A stretch of DNA of 57,568 bases from Mesorhizobium alhagi CCNWXJ12-2 (GTDB taxonomy: Bacteria; Pseudomonadota; Alphaproteobacteria; Rhizobiales; Rhizobiaceae): contig NZ_AHAM01000218.1 of the NCBI RefSeq assembly GCF_000236565.1, positions 1 through 57,568 of the forward strand. The letters run 5' to 3'. The position numbers were made by a program, and so were the translations under genes. Position 1 is the stretch's first letter. Each line of letters begins with the position of its first letter. This document shows positions 24,560-32,041 of this stretch, one piece after another. The notes below the pieces were generated by a model. It did no database searches and was not told where the DNA came from. It saw nothing but the letters and a program-made list of their open reading frames with translations.

Positions 24560-25462
24560 ATGACGGACCGGCTGAGCGGCATTCGCGAATTCGTCACGGT
24601 CGTGGAGGCGGGCAGCTTCGCCGCCGCGGCCGCGCGGCTGAACCTGTCCCGTTCGGCCGTCGGCAAGGCGGTGGCGCGGCTGGAGGGGCGGCTTGGCGTG
24701 CGCCTGTGTCACCGCACGACACGGGTGCTCAGCCTGACGGAGGACGGGCTTGCCTTCTACGAGCGCTGCACACGCGCCCTGCGGGAGCTGGAGGAGGCGG
24801 AGCAGGCGCTGGAAAGCGGACGCGCGGAGCCGACGGGGAAGGTGCGCGTCACGGTTCCGGTCGTGTTTGGCCGGCATTGCGTGGCGCCCATCCTCTACGA
24901 TGTGGCACGCGAGCATCGTGGGCTCGTGCTGGAAATCGCCTTCACCGACCGGCCAGTGGACATTATCGAGGAAGGCTATGACCTGGCGGTGCGCAATGGC
25001 ACGTTGCCCAAGGATCCCGGCCTGATGACCCGCACGCTCGCCCGCCAGAGCATGTCGGTCTGCGCGTCTCCGGCCTATCTCGAAAGGCACGGCCGGCCTT
25101 CTACGTTGGCCGACCTGTCATCCCACCAGGCGATCGACTATGCAAATCCGCGCTACACCAGGACTTGGCTGTTCCCCGACGGGCAAGGCAACAATGTCGA
25201 GATCATTATGAAGGGCCGCTTGCGGCTCGACGACCTCGAGGCCATCGGTGATGCCGCCGCGGCCGGTCTGGGGCTTGCGTGGCTGCCCCACTGGCTGGTC
25301 CGCTCGCGCATCGCCAAGGGCGAGCTTATCCGCCTCTTCGACGATCTGCCCGCAACCGAATTCAACAGTTCAGCACTTTGGCCGCGCACACCCTTCCTGC
25401 CCTCGCGCGTACGCGTCCTCATCGACAGGCTGGCGGCGCGGATGCCTGCAATGATGGGGTGA
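24560..25462 (+). CDS. LysR family transcriptional regulator
   Basis: This 300-residue LysR protein has a clear helix-turn-helix (GSFAAAAARLNLSRSAVGKA, residues about 17-36) and a type 2 periplasmic-binding effector domain. It has the RTTRVLSLTEDGLAFYERC segment typical of the CrgA/DmlR-like branch. The start giving MTDRLSGIREFV fits family N-termini; an upstream in-frame codon adds 34 unlikely residues. It is divergent from the MDR oxidoreductase. Confidence 0.93.
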   Translation: MTDRLSGIREFVTVVEAGSFAAAAARLNLSRSAVGKAVARLEGRLGVRLCHRTTRVLSLTEDGLAFYERCTRALRELEEAEQALESGRAEPTGKVRVTVPVVFGRHCVAPILYDVAREHRGLVLEIAFTDRPVDIIEEGYDLAVRNGTLPKDPGLMTRTLARQSMSVCASPAYLERHGRPSTLADLSSHQAIDYANPRYTRTWLFPDGQGNNVEIIMKGRLRLDDLEAIGDAAAAGLGLAWLPHWLVRSRIAKGELIRLFDDLPATEFNSSALWPRTPFLPSRVRVLIDRLAARMPAMMG

Positions 25463-25513
25463 GCTCCGCGATCTTCCAATCGCGGAGTCACCTCAGTCGC
25501 CGCCAGCAATCGT

Positions 25514-25569
25514 AGCTTTCGTCGTTCACTATCCGTGCTCGAGCTTCCGTCGTTCACTATCCGTGCTCG
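25514..25569. repeat. Two tandem copies of a 28-bp sequence
   Basis: Units at 25514-25541 and 25542-25569 are identical except for one T/C change (AGCTTTCGTCG versus AGCTTCCGTCG at the start), and both end CACTATCCGTGCTCG. They lie in the 524-bp gap between two LysR genes. Only two copies exist and there are no spacers, so this is a small tandem duplication, not a CRISPR. Confidence 0.85.
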
Positions 25570-25612
25570 AAAAGTCGTATAAGAGGCAGTGTGGAACGCG
25601 TTTAGCGTTCGT

Positions 25613-25843
25613 CTACGCAGTTCCTCTGCCTGCTTGGTCCCGGTGAATGTCCAGACCACGCGACGTCGCGACTTTGCCAAGCTGGAAGACCTCTGTCGCC
25701 TGGCCGCGCCCGCGCAACTTGTGCTTGCCCGCCGGGATCGTTTCGAACTTTTCGTCGAGCCGAAAAGCAGTCACGCCGGATCCCCAAGCCTGGGGCAGGG
25801 CGATCCCGGTCCTGTCGCGCTCGGCATTCTCGGTTCGGCCCAA
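25613..25843 (-). pseudogene. Possible C-terminal remnant of an adenylate cyclase-like regulator
   Basis: This 76-codon frame lacks a convincing start; the frame is open a little upstream without an ATG. It contains FETIPAGKHKLRGRGQATEVF, which resembles the end of class III nucleotide cyclase domains, where the chain turns into a 'GxxxLRGxxxPxEVF' strand. No catalytic part is present. The call rests on one short block and could be wrong; the alternative is that the stretch between the two LysR genes is simply non-coding. Confidence 0.3.
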
Positions 25844-25986
25844 CTCTAGACTGGCGCTGACGCGCTACCCTTCCTGTGATAGCCGTCGTTCAGACCAACC
25901 GTCCAACACCCGCTCCACTTAAGCCACCGCGCCAGCAATCTTGTTTCCAGCAACACAATGGACCTGATGCCCCATACTGGATCTGA

Positions 25987-26943
25987 GTGGCTATTGAATT
26001 CAGCACAAACGGCGAAAGACCAGAACCCTTGATACGCACATTGAATCTCCTGCACTACGCGGCCTTTCGGGCGATCATGCTGACCGGCACGGTGAGCGGC
26101 GCGGCGGAGCTTCTAGGGCGCAGCCAGCCGGCGGTCAGCCGGCTTCTCGACAAGCTTGAATACGAACTCGGCGTTTCGCTTTTCGAGCGGCGCAGAGGCC
26201 AGGTCACGCCGACGCCTATTGCCCATCTTCTGCTCGATGAAATCGAACGGGCCTATGTCTCGCTGGAGGCGCTGAGCAGCTTCGCCTCGCGGCTGGCAAG
26301 CGGGGAAGGCGGCGAGATCAGCCTCGCCGTGATGCCGGCGTTGGGCATCAATTTCGTGCCACGCCTGCTGGCGGAGTTCAGGAAGGATTGGCCGAAGACC
26401 AAGGTCGTCCTGAATGTCCGCATGTCGGTCAAAATCGAGGAATGGGCTGCCGCGCAGCAGATCGATTTCGGCCTTGCGGAGACGCCTTTCAGGCGATCCG
26501 GATTCCGCACCGAGATCTTCAGCGACGCGCCCTATATCGCGGCCGTGCCGTGCGACCACTCGCTTGCCGACCGTTCCCGCCTCGTCCCGGCCGATCTGCG
26601 CGAGGGACCGTTCATTTCTTGGACGTCCTTTGTTTCGGCGCGACATCTGCTCGACCAGGCCCTGCAGTCGAGCAGCGTCACAGTGGATGCGGCCTATGAG
26701 ACGACCTTCTCGGTCTCGGCATATGAGATGGTCAAGCAGGGCATCGGCGTAGCGATCATCGATCCTTACACGGCGGTGGAGCAATTGGACAACAGGGTGA
26801 AGCTCATTCCCTTCTCACCAAAGATACCGTTCAATGTCGCGCTGCTGCGGCCGGAGTCGCGGGCGGCCAATCCTGCCGCGGACGCCTTGCTGGAACTGAT
26901 GGCGAAAAGACGCGATCGGCTTTTGGCACAATTGCCGCTCTAG
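25987..26943 (+). CDS. LysR family transcriptional regulator
   Basis: This LysR regulator is up to 318 residues long if the GTG at 25987 is used; the conserved domain begins at LNLLHYAAFRAIMLTGTVSG, so a TTG around 26029 is an alternative start. The helix-turn-helix contains SQPAVSRLLDKLEYELG. The effector domain runs to the C-terminus. It is followed within 6 nt by a perfect palindrome and then the GlpD-like/amino acid ABC operon on the same strand, which it probably controls. Confidence 0.9.
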   Translation: MAIEFSTNGERPEPLIRTLNLLHYAAFRAIMLTGTVSGAAELLGRSQPAVSRLLDKLEYELGVSLFERRRGQVTPTPIAHLLLDEIERAYVSLEALSSFASRLASGEGGEISLAVMPALGINFVPRLLAEFRKDWPKTKVVLNVRMSVKIEEWAAAQQIDFGLAETPFRRSGFRTEIFSDAPYIAAVPCDHSLADRSRLVPADLREGPFISWTSFVSARHLLDQALQSSSVTVDAAYETTFSVSAYEMVKQGIGVAIIDPYTAVEQLDNRVKLIPFSPKIPFNVALLRPESRAANPAADALLELMAKRRDRLLAQLPL

Positions 26944-26948
26944 TTCAG

Positions 26949-26965
26949 TATGCATTTCATGCATA
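26949..26965. promoter_or_regulatory. Perfect 17-bp palindrome upstream of the GlpD-like/ABC operon
   Basis: TATGCAT-TTC-ATGCATA has 7-bp perfectly complementary arms around 3 nt. It begins 6 nt after the LysR stop and about 80 bp before the first gene of the operon. Its symmetry and AT-richness make it a good operator candidate. It could also be the site of a second regulator rather than of the LysR protein, whose sites are usually less symmetric. Confidence 0.6.
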
Positions 26966-27047
26966 TCGCTCGCTAAAGATTCTATTTTGAACATTGCCCT
27001 TTCATCTATTTATTGGCGCGATCGATCATGCAGGGAACGGGCCGCCA

Positions 27048-28640
27048 ATGCCGCCGAAACTTACCGAGATGCAAGGCACAGATTACGACGTCGTCGTGAT
27101 CGGTGCTGGCATCAACGGTGCAAGTGCGGCGCGCGAACTGGCGTCGGCGGGTTACAGCGTCCTGTTGGTGGACAAGAGCGATTTCGCCGCGGGGGCCTCG
27201 AGCCGCTCCTCGCGCATCCTGCATTGCGGCCTTCGCTATTTCGAAACGCCTAGTCCCGTCCGCACCTTCGCCTTTCACCCGTTGCGCCTTGCCGGGGCGA
27301 TGCGCATGGCGCGCGCGGGCATGGAGGCCAGGGCGGAACTCGTGGCTCTGGCGCCGGAAAGATGCAAACCTTTCACCATGTGTTTTCCTGTCTATCCGGG
27401 CAGCCCGGTCCGGAGTTGGCATCTCGATCTCGGTTTCCGCATCCTTCGAGGTCTCGGGCCGCAGGAGCCACCGCTCGCCTATCGCAGACTGACGAGGAAT
27501 TTCGGGGAACACCTGCCGTTCGCGAGCCATCTGCGCGACAGGGAGCGGCTCCGGTCAATTGCCACCTATCGCGAATACATCATGGACTGGCCGGACCGGC
27601 TGTGCGTGGACGCCGCCTTGGACGCGGAGGAGAACGGAGCCGAAATACGCCTGTTCTGCGAGGCGGTGATCGTCCGGAGGCAGGAGAGCGGCTGGCTAAT
27701 CGAACTCAAAGACCACGACAACGGCGAAACGGCTGAGATACGTGCCGCGATCGTGCTGAACATGGCCGGGACCTGGATAGACAAGGTGAATGCCGTCACC
27801 GCGACCGGCAACGCCGCCCCGCGGCTCATCCGGGGGACCAAGGGCGCCCACATCGCAGTACGGCTGCCCGATTCCTATCGCGGCTACGGCATAACCACGA
27901 TCAACCGCAGCGGCATGCCGTTCTACTGTCTCCCGTCCCATGACGACTGCTTCTATTTCGGGCCGACCGAGACACCCTTCGACGGCGATGCCGCCGACGT
28001 CGCGGCAACTGGCGACGACATCGATTTCCTGCTCGGCGAAGCCAACTACATGCTTCCCGGACTAGGACTGACCCGCCGCCATGTCGAGTTCACCTGGGCC
28101 GGCGTGCGGCCGCTCACCTTCGATGCACAGCAACCCATGGGCCGGCGCACGCGCGAAATTCATGATCTCGCCGGCGCCGGGAAGCCGGGCATCTTTGCCA
28201 TGACGGCGGGTCCGGTCATGACCCATCTGAGCGCCGGGCGCGAGATGCGAAAGATCGTCGAGAAGCTTCTGGGGCCCAAACGCAGAGCGGCTGGAAGACG
28301 CAGCCCAGCCACACACTACCGCAGCGTGGAATTCGGCATTTCCAAGCCGCTTGCCGAGGGCAGACGCGCCGCCTTCCGCAGAGCGGTGTCAGCGGAGCGT
28401 GCCCGAGACCTGAAGGGCATTCTCTACACCAGGACAGGGCTGGCCTGGCGTCAGCACCTGGATCGCCGGGAAGTGGAGGAAGCGGCAAGCTCCGTCGCCG
28501 ATCTAGCCGGCTGGTCGCCGGAGAGAACCGCTGGGGAAGTGGAAAAATTCATCCGATACCAGAAGGCGGTATTCCGCACCGCATCGGACCCGGTTCAATC
28601 AACAGAAACGACATCAACAATGGGAGATGTTCAAGCATGA
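27048..28640 (+). CDS. GlpD-like FAD-dependent oxidoreductase
   Basis: This protein of about 530 residues has the N-terminal FAD site DVVVIGAGINGASAARELA, the ASSRSSRILHCGLRYFE motif characteristic of glycerol-3-phosphate dehydrogenase GlpD, and a C-terminal DAO_C-like domain (RARDLKGILYTRTGLAW). The start is uncertain: ATG 27048 is chosen, while 27069 gives MQGTDYDVVV and 26994 is also in frame. Its stop overlaps the start of an amino-acid-type binding protein by 4 nt, which is odd for a glycerol-phosphate enzyme. It probably oxidises whatever the adjacent ABC system imports, a hydroxylated or aminated polyol-like molecule; that is inference. It would donate electrons to the membrane quinone pool. 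Confidence 0.88.
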   Translation: MPPKLTEMQGTDYDVVVIGAGINGASAARELASAGYSVLLVDKSDFAAGASSRSSRILHCGLRYFETPSPVRTFAFHPLRLAGAMRMARAGMEARAELVALAPERCKPFTMCFPVYPGSPVRSWHLDLGFRILRGLGPQEPPLAYRRLTRNFGEHLPFASHLRDRERLRSIATYREYIMDWPDRLCVDAALDAEENGAEIRLFCEAVIVRRQESGWLIELKDHDNGETAEIRAAIVLNMAGTWIDKVNAVTATGNAAPRLIRGTKGAHIAVRLPDSYRGYGITTINRSGMPFYCLPSHDDCFYFGPTETPFDGDAADVAATGDDIDFLLGEANYMLPGLGLTRRHVEFTWAGVRPLTFDAQQPMGRRTREIHDLAGAGKPGIFAMTAGPVMTHLSAGREMRKIVEKLLGPKRRAAGRRSPATHYRSVEFGISKPLAEGRRAAFRRAVSAERARDLKGILYTRTGLAWRQHLDRREVEEAASSVADLAGWSPERTAGEVEKFIRYQKAVFRTASDPVQSTETTSTMGDVQA

Positions 28641-29497
28641 AACGCAATTCCGCATTGAAAAGCATTGCCGCCCTTGCCGTCACTTTGACCGCAAGCGCGG
28701 TCCTTTCCGCCAGCAGCGCGCAGGCAGCCGACGCGTATCTCAAACAGATCCTGGACCGAGGCGTTGTGCGTGTCGGTGTGCAGGGAGCTTTCAAGCCCTG
28801 GTCTTTCCCCGCGCCGGACGGTTCCATGCAGGGTATCGAGGTTGATCTCGCCCAGTCGGTCGCCGATGCGCTCGGCGTTGAGCTCGAGCCGGTCATGATC
28901 ACGTCGGCCAATCGCATGCAGTTCCTGCAGCAGGGTAAAATTGATCTGATTATTGGCGGCATGTACGACACAGCCGAGCGGCGCAAGGTTATCGGAATAA
29001 TCGAACCAGCGTACTGGAGCTCCGGTCCGACGCTGCTTGCGAAGGAAGACGTCATCAATGATTGGAAAGACATCGCCGGCAAACCAGTCTGCGGCAAGCA
29101 GGGCAATTACTACAACAAGCAGGTCGAGACCGAGTACGACGCGACCATTATTTCCTTCACCGGAAACACTGAGGCCAAGCAGGCGTTAAGGGACGGAAAA
29201 TGTATCGCGTGGCTCTATGACGATGCGCCTATCATGGCCGATCTCGCATCCGGCGAATGGGAAGGCTACGAAATGGCAGTCCCCGTCCTTTACGACAATC
29301 CGTGGGCCGCGGCAGTGCCGCTGCCGGAGGTTGACAAGGCCTGGGGTGTGTTCATGTCGGGCATGGCCTATCGCTGGCAGGCTTCCGGGACATTGGTCGA
29401 GCTCGAGAAAAAGTGGAAGGTCAAGCCGTCGGACTGGATCGCCGCGCAGCATGAAAAGGCGCAGTGGGACACCAGCTACCTGCAAGGCGGCAACTGA
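28637..29497 (+). CDS. Polar amino acid ABC transporter substrate-binding protein
   Basis: This 286-residue binding protein of family 3 has a signal peptide (cleavage after SSAQA) and the start RVGVQGAFKPWSFP. It has two cysteines (KPVCGKQGN and GKCIAWLYDD) placed like the disulfide pair of many members. It is translationally coupled to the GlpD-like gene (ATGA overlap). Two permeases and an ATPase follow. The substrate is unknown. Confidence 0.92.
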   Translation: MKRNSALKSIAALAVTLTASAVLSASSAQAADAYLKQILDRGVVRVGVQGAFKPWSFPAPDGSMQGIEVDLAQSVADALGVELEPVMITSANRMQFLQQGKIDLIIGGMYDTAERRKVIGIIEPAYWSSGPTLLAKEDVINDWKDIAGKPVCGKQGNYYNKQVETEYDATIISFTGNTEAKQALRDGKCIAWLYDDAPIMADLASGEWEGYEMAVPVLYDNPWAAAVPLPEVDKAWGVFMSGMAYRWQASGTLVELEKKWKVKPSDWIAAQHEKAQWDTSYLQGGN

Positions 29498-29545
29498 GCC
29501 GATGCGCGACGGGATGTCGATCCGTGACCGGTCGGCGGAGCTGAA

Positions 29546-30292
29546 ATGTTCCAGTTGATCGCGCCATTCTTCCAGGATCTCTACGAGCGCACGGGCCTGA
29601 ATTTCATCGTCTTCTACGACAGTTATGAATACGAGCGGTTCCTGTCCGGCGTCAGCGTATCGCTGCAACTGATATTCTGGTCGATTGTCGTGTCGCTGGT
29701 GATCGGCGTGGTGGGGGCCTGGGCGCAGAACGCCCGGTCTCCCATCCTGCGCGGACTGATGGACGTCTATATCCAGGCATTCCGCAACACGCCGCCGATG
29801 GTCCAGCTCCTGTTCTTCTATTTCGCTCTCGGCACCTTCACACCGCAGGTCGACATGGGAGGCTATTACCAGCCGCTGATCTCTTCGTTCATGTGGGCGG
29901 TCATTTCGCTCGGCATTTTCGGCGGCGCCTTCAATGTTGAGATCTTCCGCGCCGGCCTCGAAGCCGTGCCGGAATCGACGAAGGAGGCCGCAGAGAGCCT
30001 GTGCATGAGCAAATGGCAGACATACTTATACGTCACTTTGCCGCTGGCATTCCGCATCAGCCTGCCGGCGCTCACCAACAATCTTGTCAGCTTGGCCAAG
30101 ACCACCTCGCTCGCCTACGTCATCGCTGTCCCGGAGATGACCTCCACGTTGAACCAGGTCTGGTCTGCTAACGTGAACGTGCCGGAGATGATGCTGCTTC
30201 TGTTCCTCTTTTACGTGCTCGTCGTGTCGCTTCTGGCCAGCGCGCTCCACTTCATCGAGCGCAGGCTTGCCCTGCCGGGATACGGGCAATGA
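29546..30292 (+). CDS. Amino acid ABC transporter permease
   Basis: This 248-residue permease has a family-typical N-terminal extension before the first helix and the cytoplasmic loop FRAGLEAVPESTKEAAESLC. LPLAFRISLPALTNNLVSL follows. It belongs to the HisM/GlnP family and overlaps the following permease by 4 nt. Confidence 0.92.
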   Translation: MFQLIAPFFQDLYERTGLNFIVFYDSYEYERFLSGVSVSLQLIFWSIVVSLVIGVVGAWAQNARSPILRGLMDVYIQAFRNTPPMVQLLFFYFALGTFTPQVDMGGYYQPLISSFMWAVISLGIFGGAFNVEIFRAGLEAVPESTKEAAESLCMSKWQTYLYVTLPLAFRISLPALTNNLVSLAKTTSLAYVIAVPEMTSTLNQVWSANVNVPEMMLLLFLFYVLVVSLLASALHFIERRLALPGYGQ

Positions 30293-31128
30293 GCGGCGAC
30301 GCTTTCCGTCTAGACGCCCGTCGCTTCGGCCAAGGCAGCTTCTGCTCGCGCATCCATTGGCGGCATGGCCTCTGGCTCGGCCTGGCCTTTTTCGGCTCAC
30401 TTGCCTTCGCCTATGCGCAATCGGAACCCGAACAGCAGGTCCCATCGGCCATCGCCACGCTGATCCTATGGCTGCCCTTCATCCTCAAGGGCTTCGGGCT
30501 CAATCTCCTGATGAGCTTCATCGCCATGGCCGCCGCGACCGTTCTTGGGATCGGATTGGGGCTGCTGCAGGTCAGCCGTTCGCCCCTGTTGCGAGCGCCC
30601 GCGTGGTTCGTGACGCATCTGTTCCGCAACTCACCATGGCTGGTGATCCTGTTCATGATCATGTTCCTGGTGCCGTTCGAGATGCGTCTGCCCGGCGGCG
30701 AAACGGTCAGGATACCGGACTGGGTCAAGGCCACGTTCGCCTTCTCGCTGCCGGTGATGGCCAATATCAGCGAGATCCTGCGCGGCGCCATCAATTCCAT
30801 CCCCAAGGGCCAGTGGGATTCCGCCGAGAGCCTGGCCTTTACGCGCGGCCAGACATTGCGCTGGATCATCCTGCCTCAATGCGTCAGGCGCGCCATCCCG
30901 CCGTGGATGAACTGGTATGCGCTGCTGGCGCTGGCGACTCCGATGGCCTCGATCCTTGGCGTGCGCGAGGCGGTCGGCAATGCCCAGGCGGCCATGGAGG
31001 CGGCAGGCGCGCGCCCGGAATTGCTCATCCCGTTCTATCTTTTCCTGCTGTGCCTGTTCTTCGCCTACATCTACCCGATCGCAATCTGGACGCGGAAGCT
31101 TGAGCGAAAATATGTTGTTGCAAACTAA
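30289..31128 (+). CDS. Amino acid ABC transporter permease, second subunit
   Basis: This 279-residue permease has about 60 extra N-terminal residues ahead of the permease domain, including one additional helix. The cytoplasmic loop reads GAINSIPKGQWDSAESLAFT, followed by LPQCVRRAIPPWMNWYALL. It overlaps both the preceding permease (4 nt) and, with the chosen start, the ATPase (17 nt). Confidence 0.92.
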   Translation: MSGDAFRLDARRFGQGSFCSRIHWRHGLWLGLAFFGSLAFAYAQSEPEQQVPSAIATLILWLPFILKGFGLNLLMSFIAMAAATVLGIGLGLLQVSRSPLLRAPAWFVTHLFRNSPWLVILFMIMFLVPFEMRLPGGETVRIPDWVKATFAFSLPVMANISEILRGAINSIPKGQWDSAESLAFTRGQTLRWIILPQCVRRAIPPWMNWYALLALATPMASILGVREAVGNAQAAMEAAGARPELLIPFYLFLLCLFFAYIYPIAIWTRKLERKYVVAN

Positions 31129-31903
31129 TTCGAACGCCCGCGGAGCGAACCCGCAAACGAACTGGTCGCCGGACATGCCGATCATATCGCTGCGGGACGT
31201 GCACAAATCCTTCGGCGCCGTCGAGGTGCTCAAGGGGATCAGCTTCGATGTCCGCAAAAGCGAGGTGATCTGCATCATCGGCCCGTCCGGCTCGGGCAAG
31301 TCGACGCTGATCCGCTGCATAAACGGCCTCAACAATATCCAGAAGGGCTCGATCAAGGTCGAAGGACAGGAGGTGAACGACCCGAAGCTCGATCTGCTTG
31401 CCCTGCGCAAGAAGGTCGGCATCGTCTTCCAGCAATACAATCTCTTCCCACACAAGACGGCCCTGCAGAACGTCATGATGGCGCCGGTCCTGGTGTTGAA
31501 GGAGCCGAAAAGGGAAGTCGAGGAGCGGGCCCGCGCGCTGATCGCCAAGGTCCGCCTGCAGGGAAAGGAGGACGCCTATCCGGGAGAGCTTTCGGGCGGT
31601 CAGCAGCAGCGCGTCGCCATTGCGCGCAGCCTGGCGATGCGCCCCGACATCATGCTGTTCGACGAGGTGACCGCCGCGCTCGACCCCGAGACGGTGAAGG
31701 AGGTGCTGCTCACAATCAGGGAACTCGCAGCCGAGGGCATGACCTGCATCCTCGTCACCCACGAGATGGGTTTTGCCCGCGAAGTCGCGGACCATGTCTA
31801 TTTCACCGATCGCGGCGTGATCGTGGAGCACGGTCCACCCGATCAGTTCTTCACCAAGGCAACTGACCCGAGAACGAGGCAGTTCCTGAGCCAGATTCTT
31901 TAG
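31112..31903 (+). CDS. Amino acid ABC transporter ATPase
   Basis: This 263-residue GlnQ-type ATPase has Walker A GPSGSGKSTLIR, Q-loop VFQQYNLFPH, signature LSGGQQQRVAIARSL, Walker B IMLFDEVTAALD and H-loop VTHEMGFA. An internal ATG at 31175 would give a 242-residue protein starting MPIISLRDVHKSFG, which matches the usual family length, so the true start may be there. The catalytic residues are all intact. Confidence 0.93.
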   Translation: MLLQTNSNARGANPQTNWSPDMPIISLRDVHKSFGAVEVLKGISFDVRKSEVICIIGPSGSGKSTLIRCINGLNNIQKGSIKVEGQEVNDPKLDLLALRKKVGIVFQQYNLFPHKTALQNVMMAPVLVLKEPKREVEERARALIAKVRLQGKEDAYPGELSGGQQQRVAIARSLAMRPDIMLFDEVTAALDPETVKEVLLTIRELAAEGMTCILVTHEMGFAREVADHVYFTDRGVIVEHGPPDQFFTKATDPRTRQFLSQIL

Positions 31904-32041
31904 GATCGTAGGAGTTTTGGTCCAAAGCTTTCGAGCTATGGACCCGGGACACATGAACAGACAGGCCGGCGACGGCGGCGTGCGGGCGACCCTATCCGCG
32001 CGGTCGATCGTGCTTGGCCAAAAATTCGGCAGGAGAAAGAA

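Noticed and set aside
25514-25569. CRISPR-like repeat
   Set aside because: Only two directly adjoining copies and no spacer; a tandem duplication.
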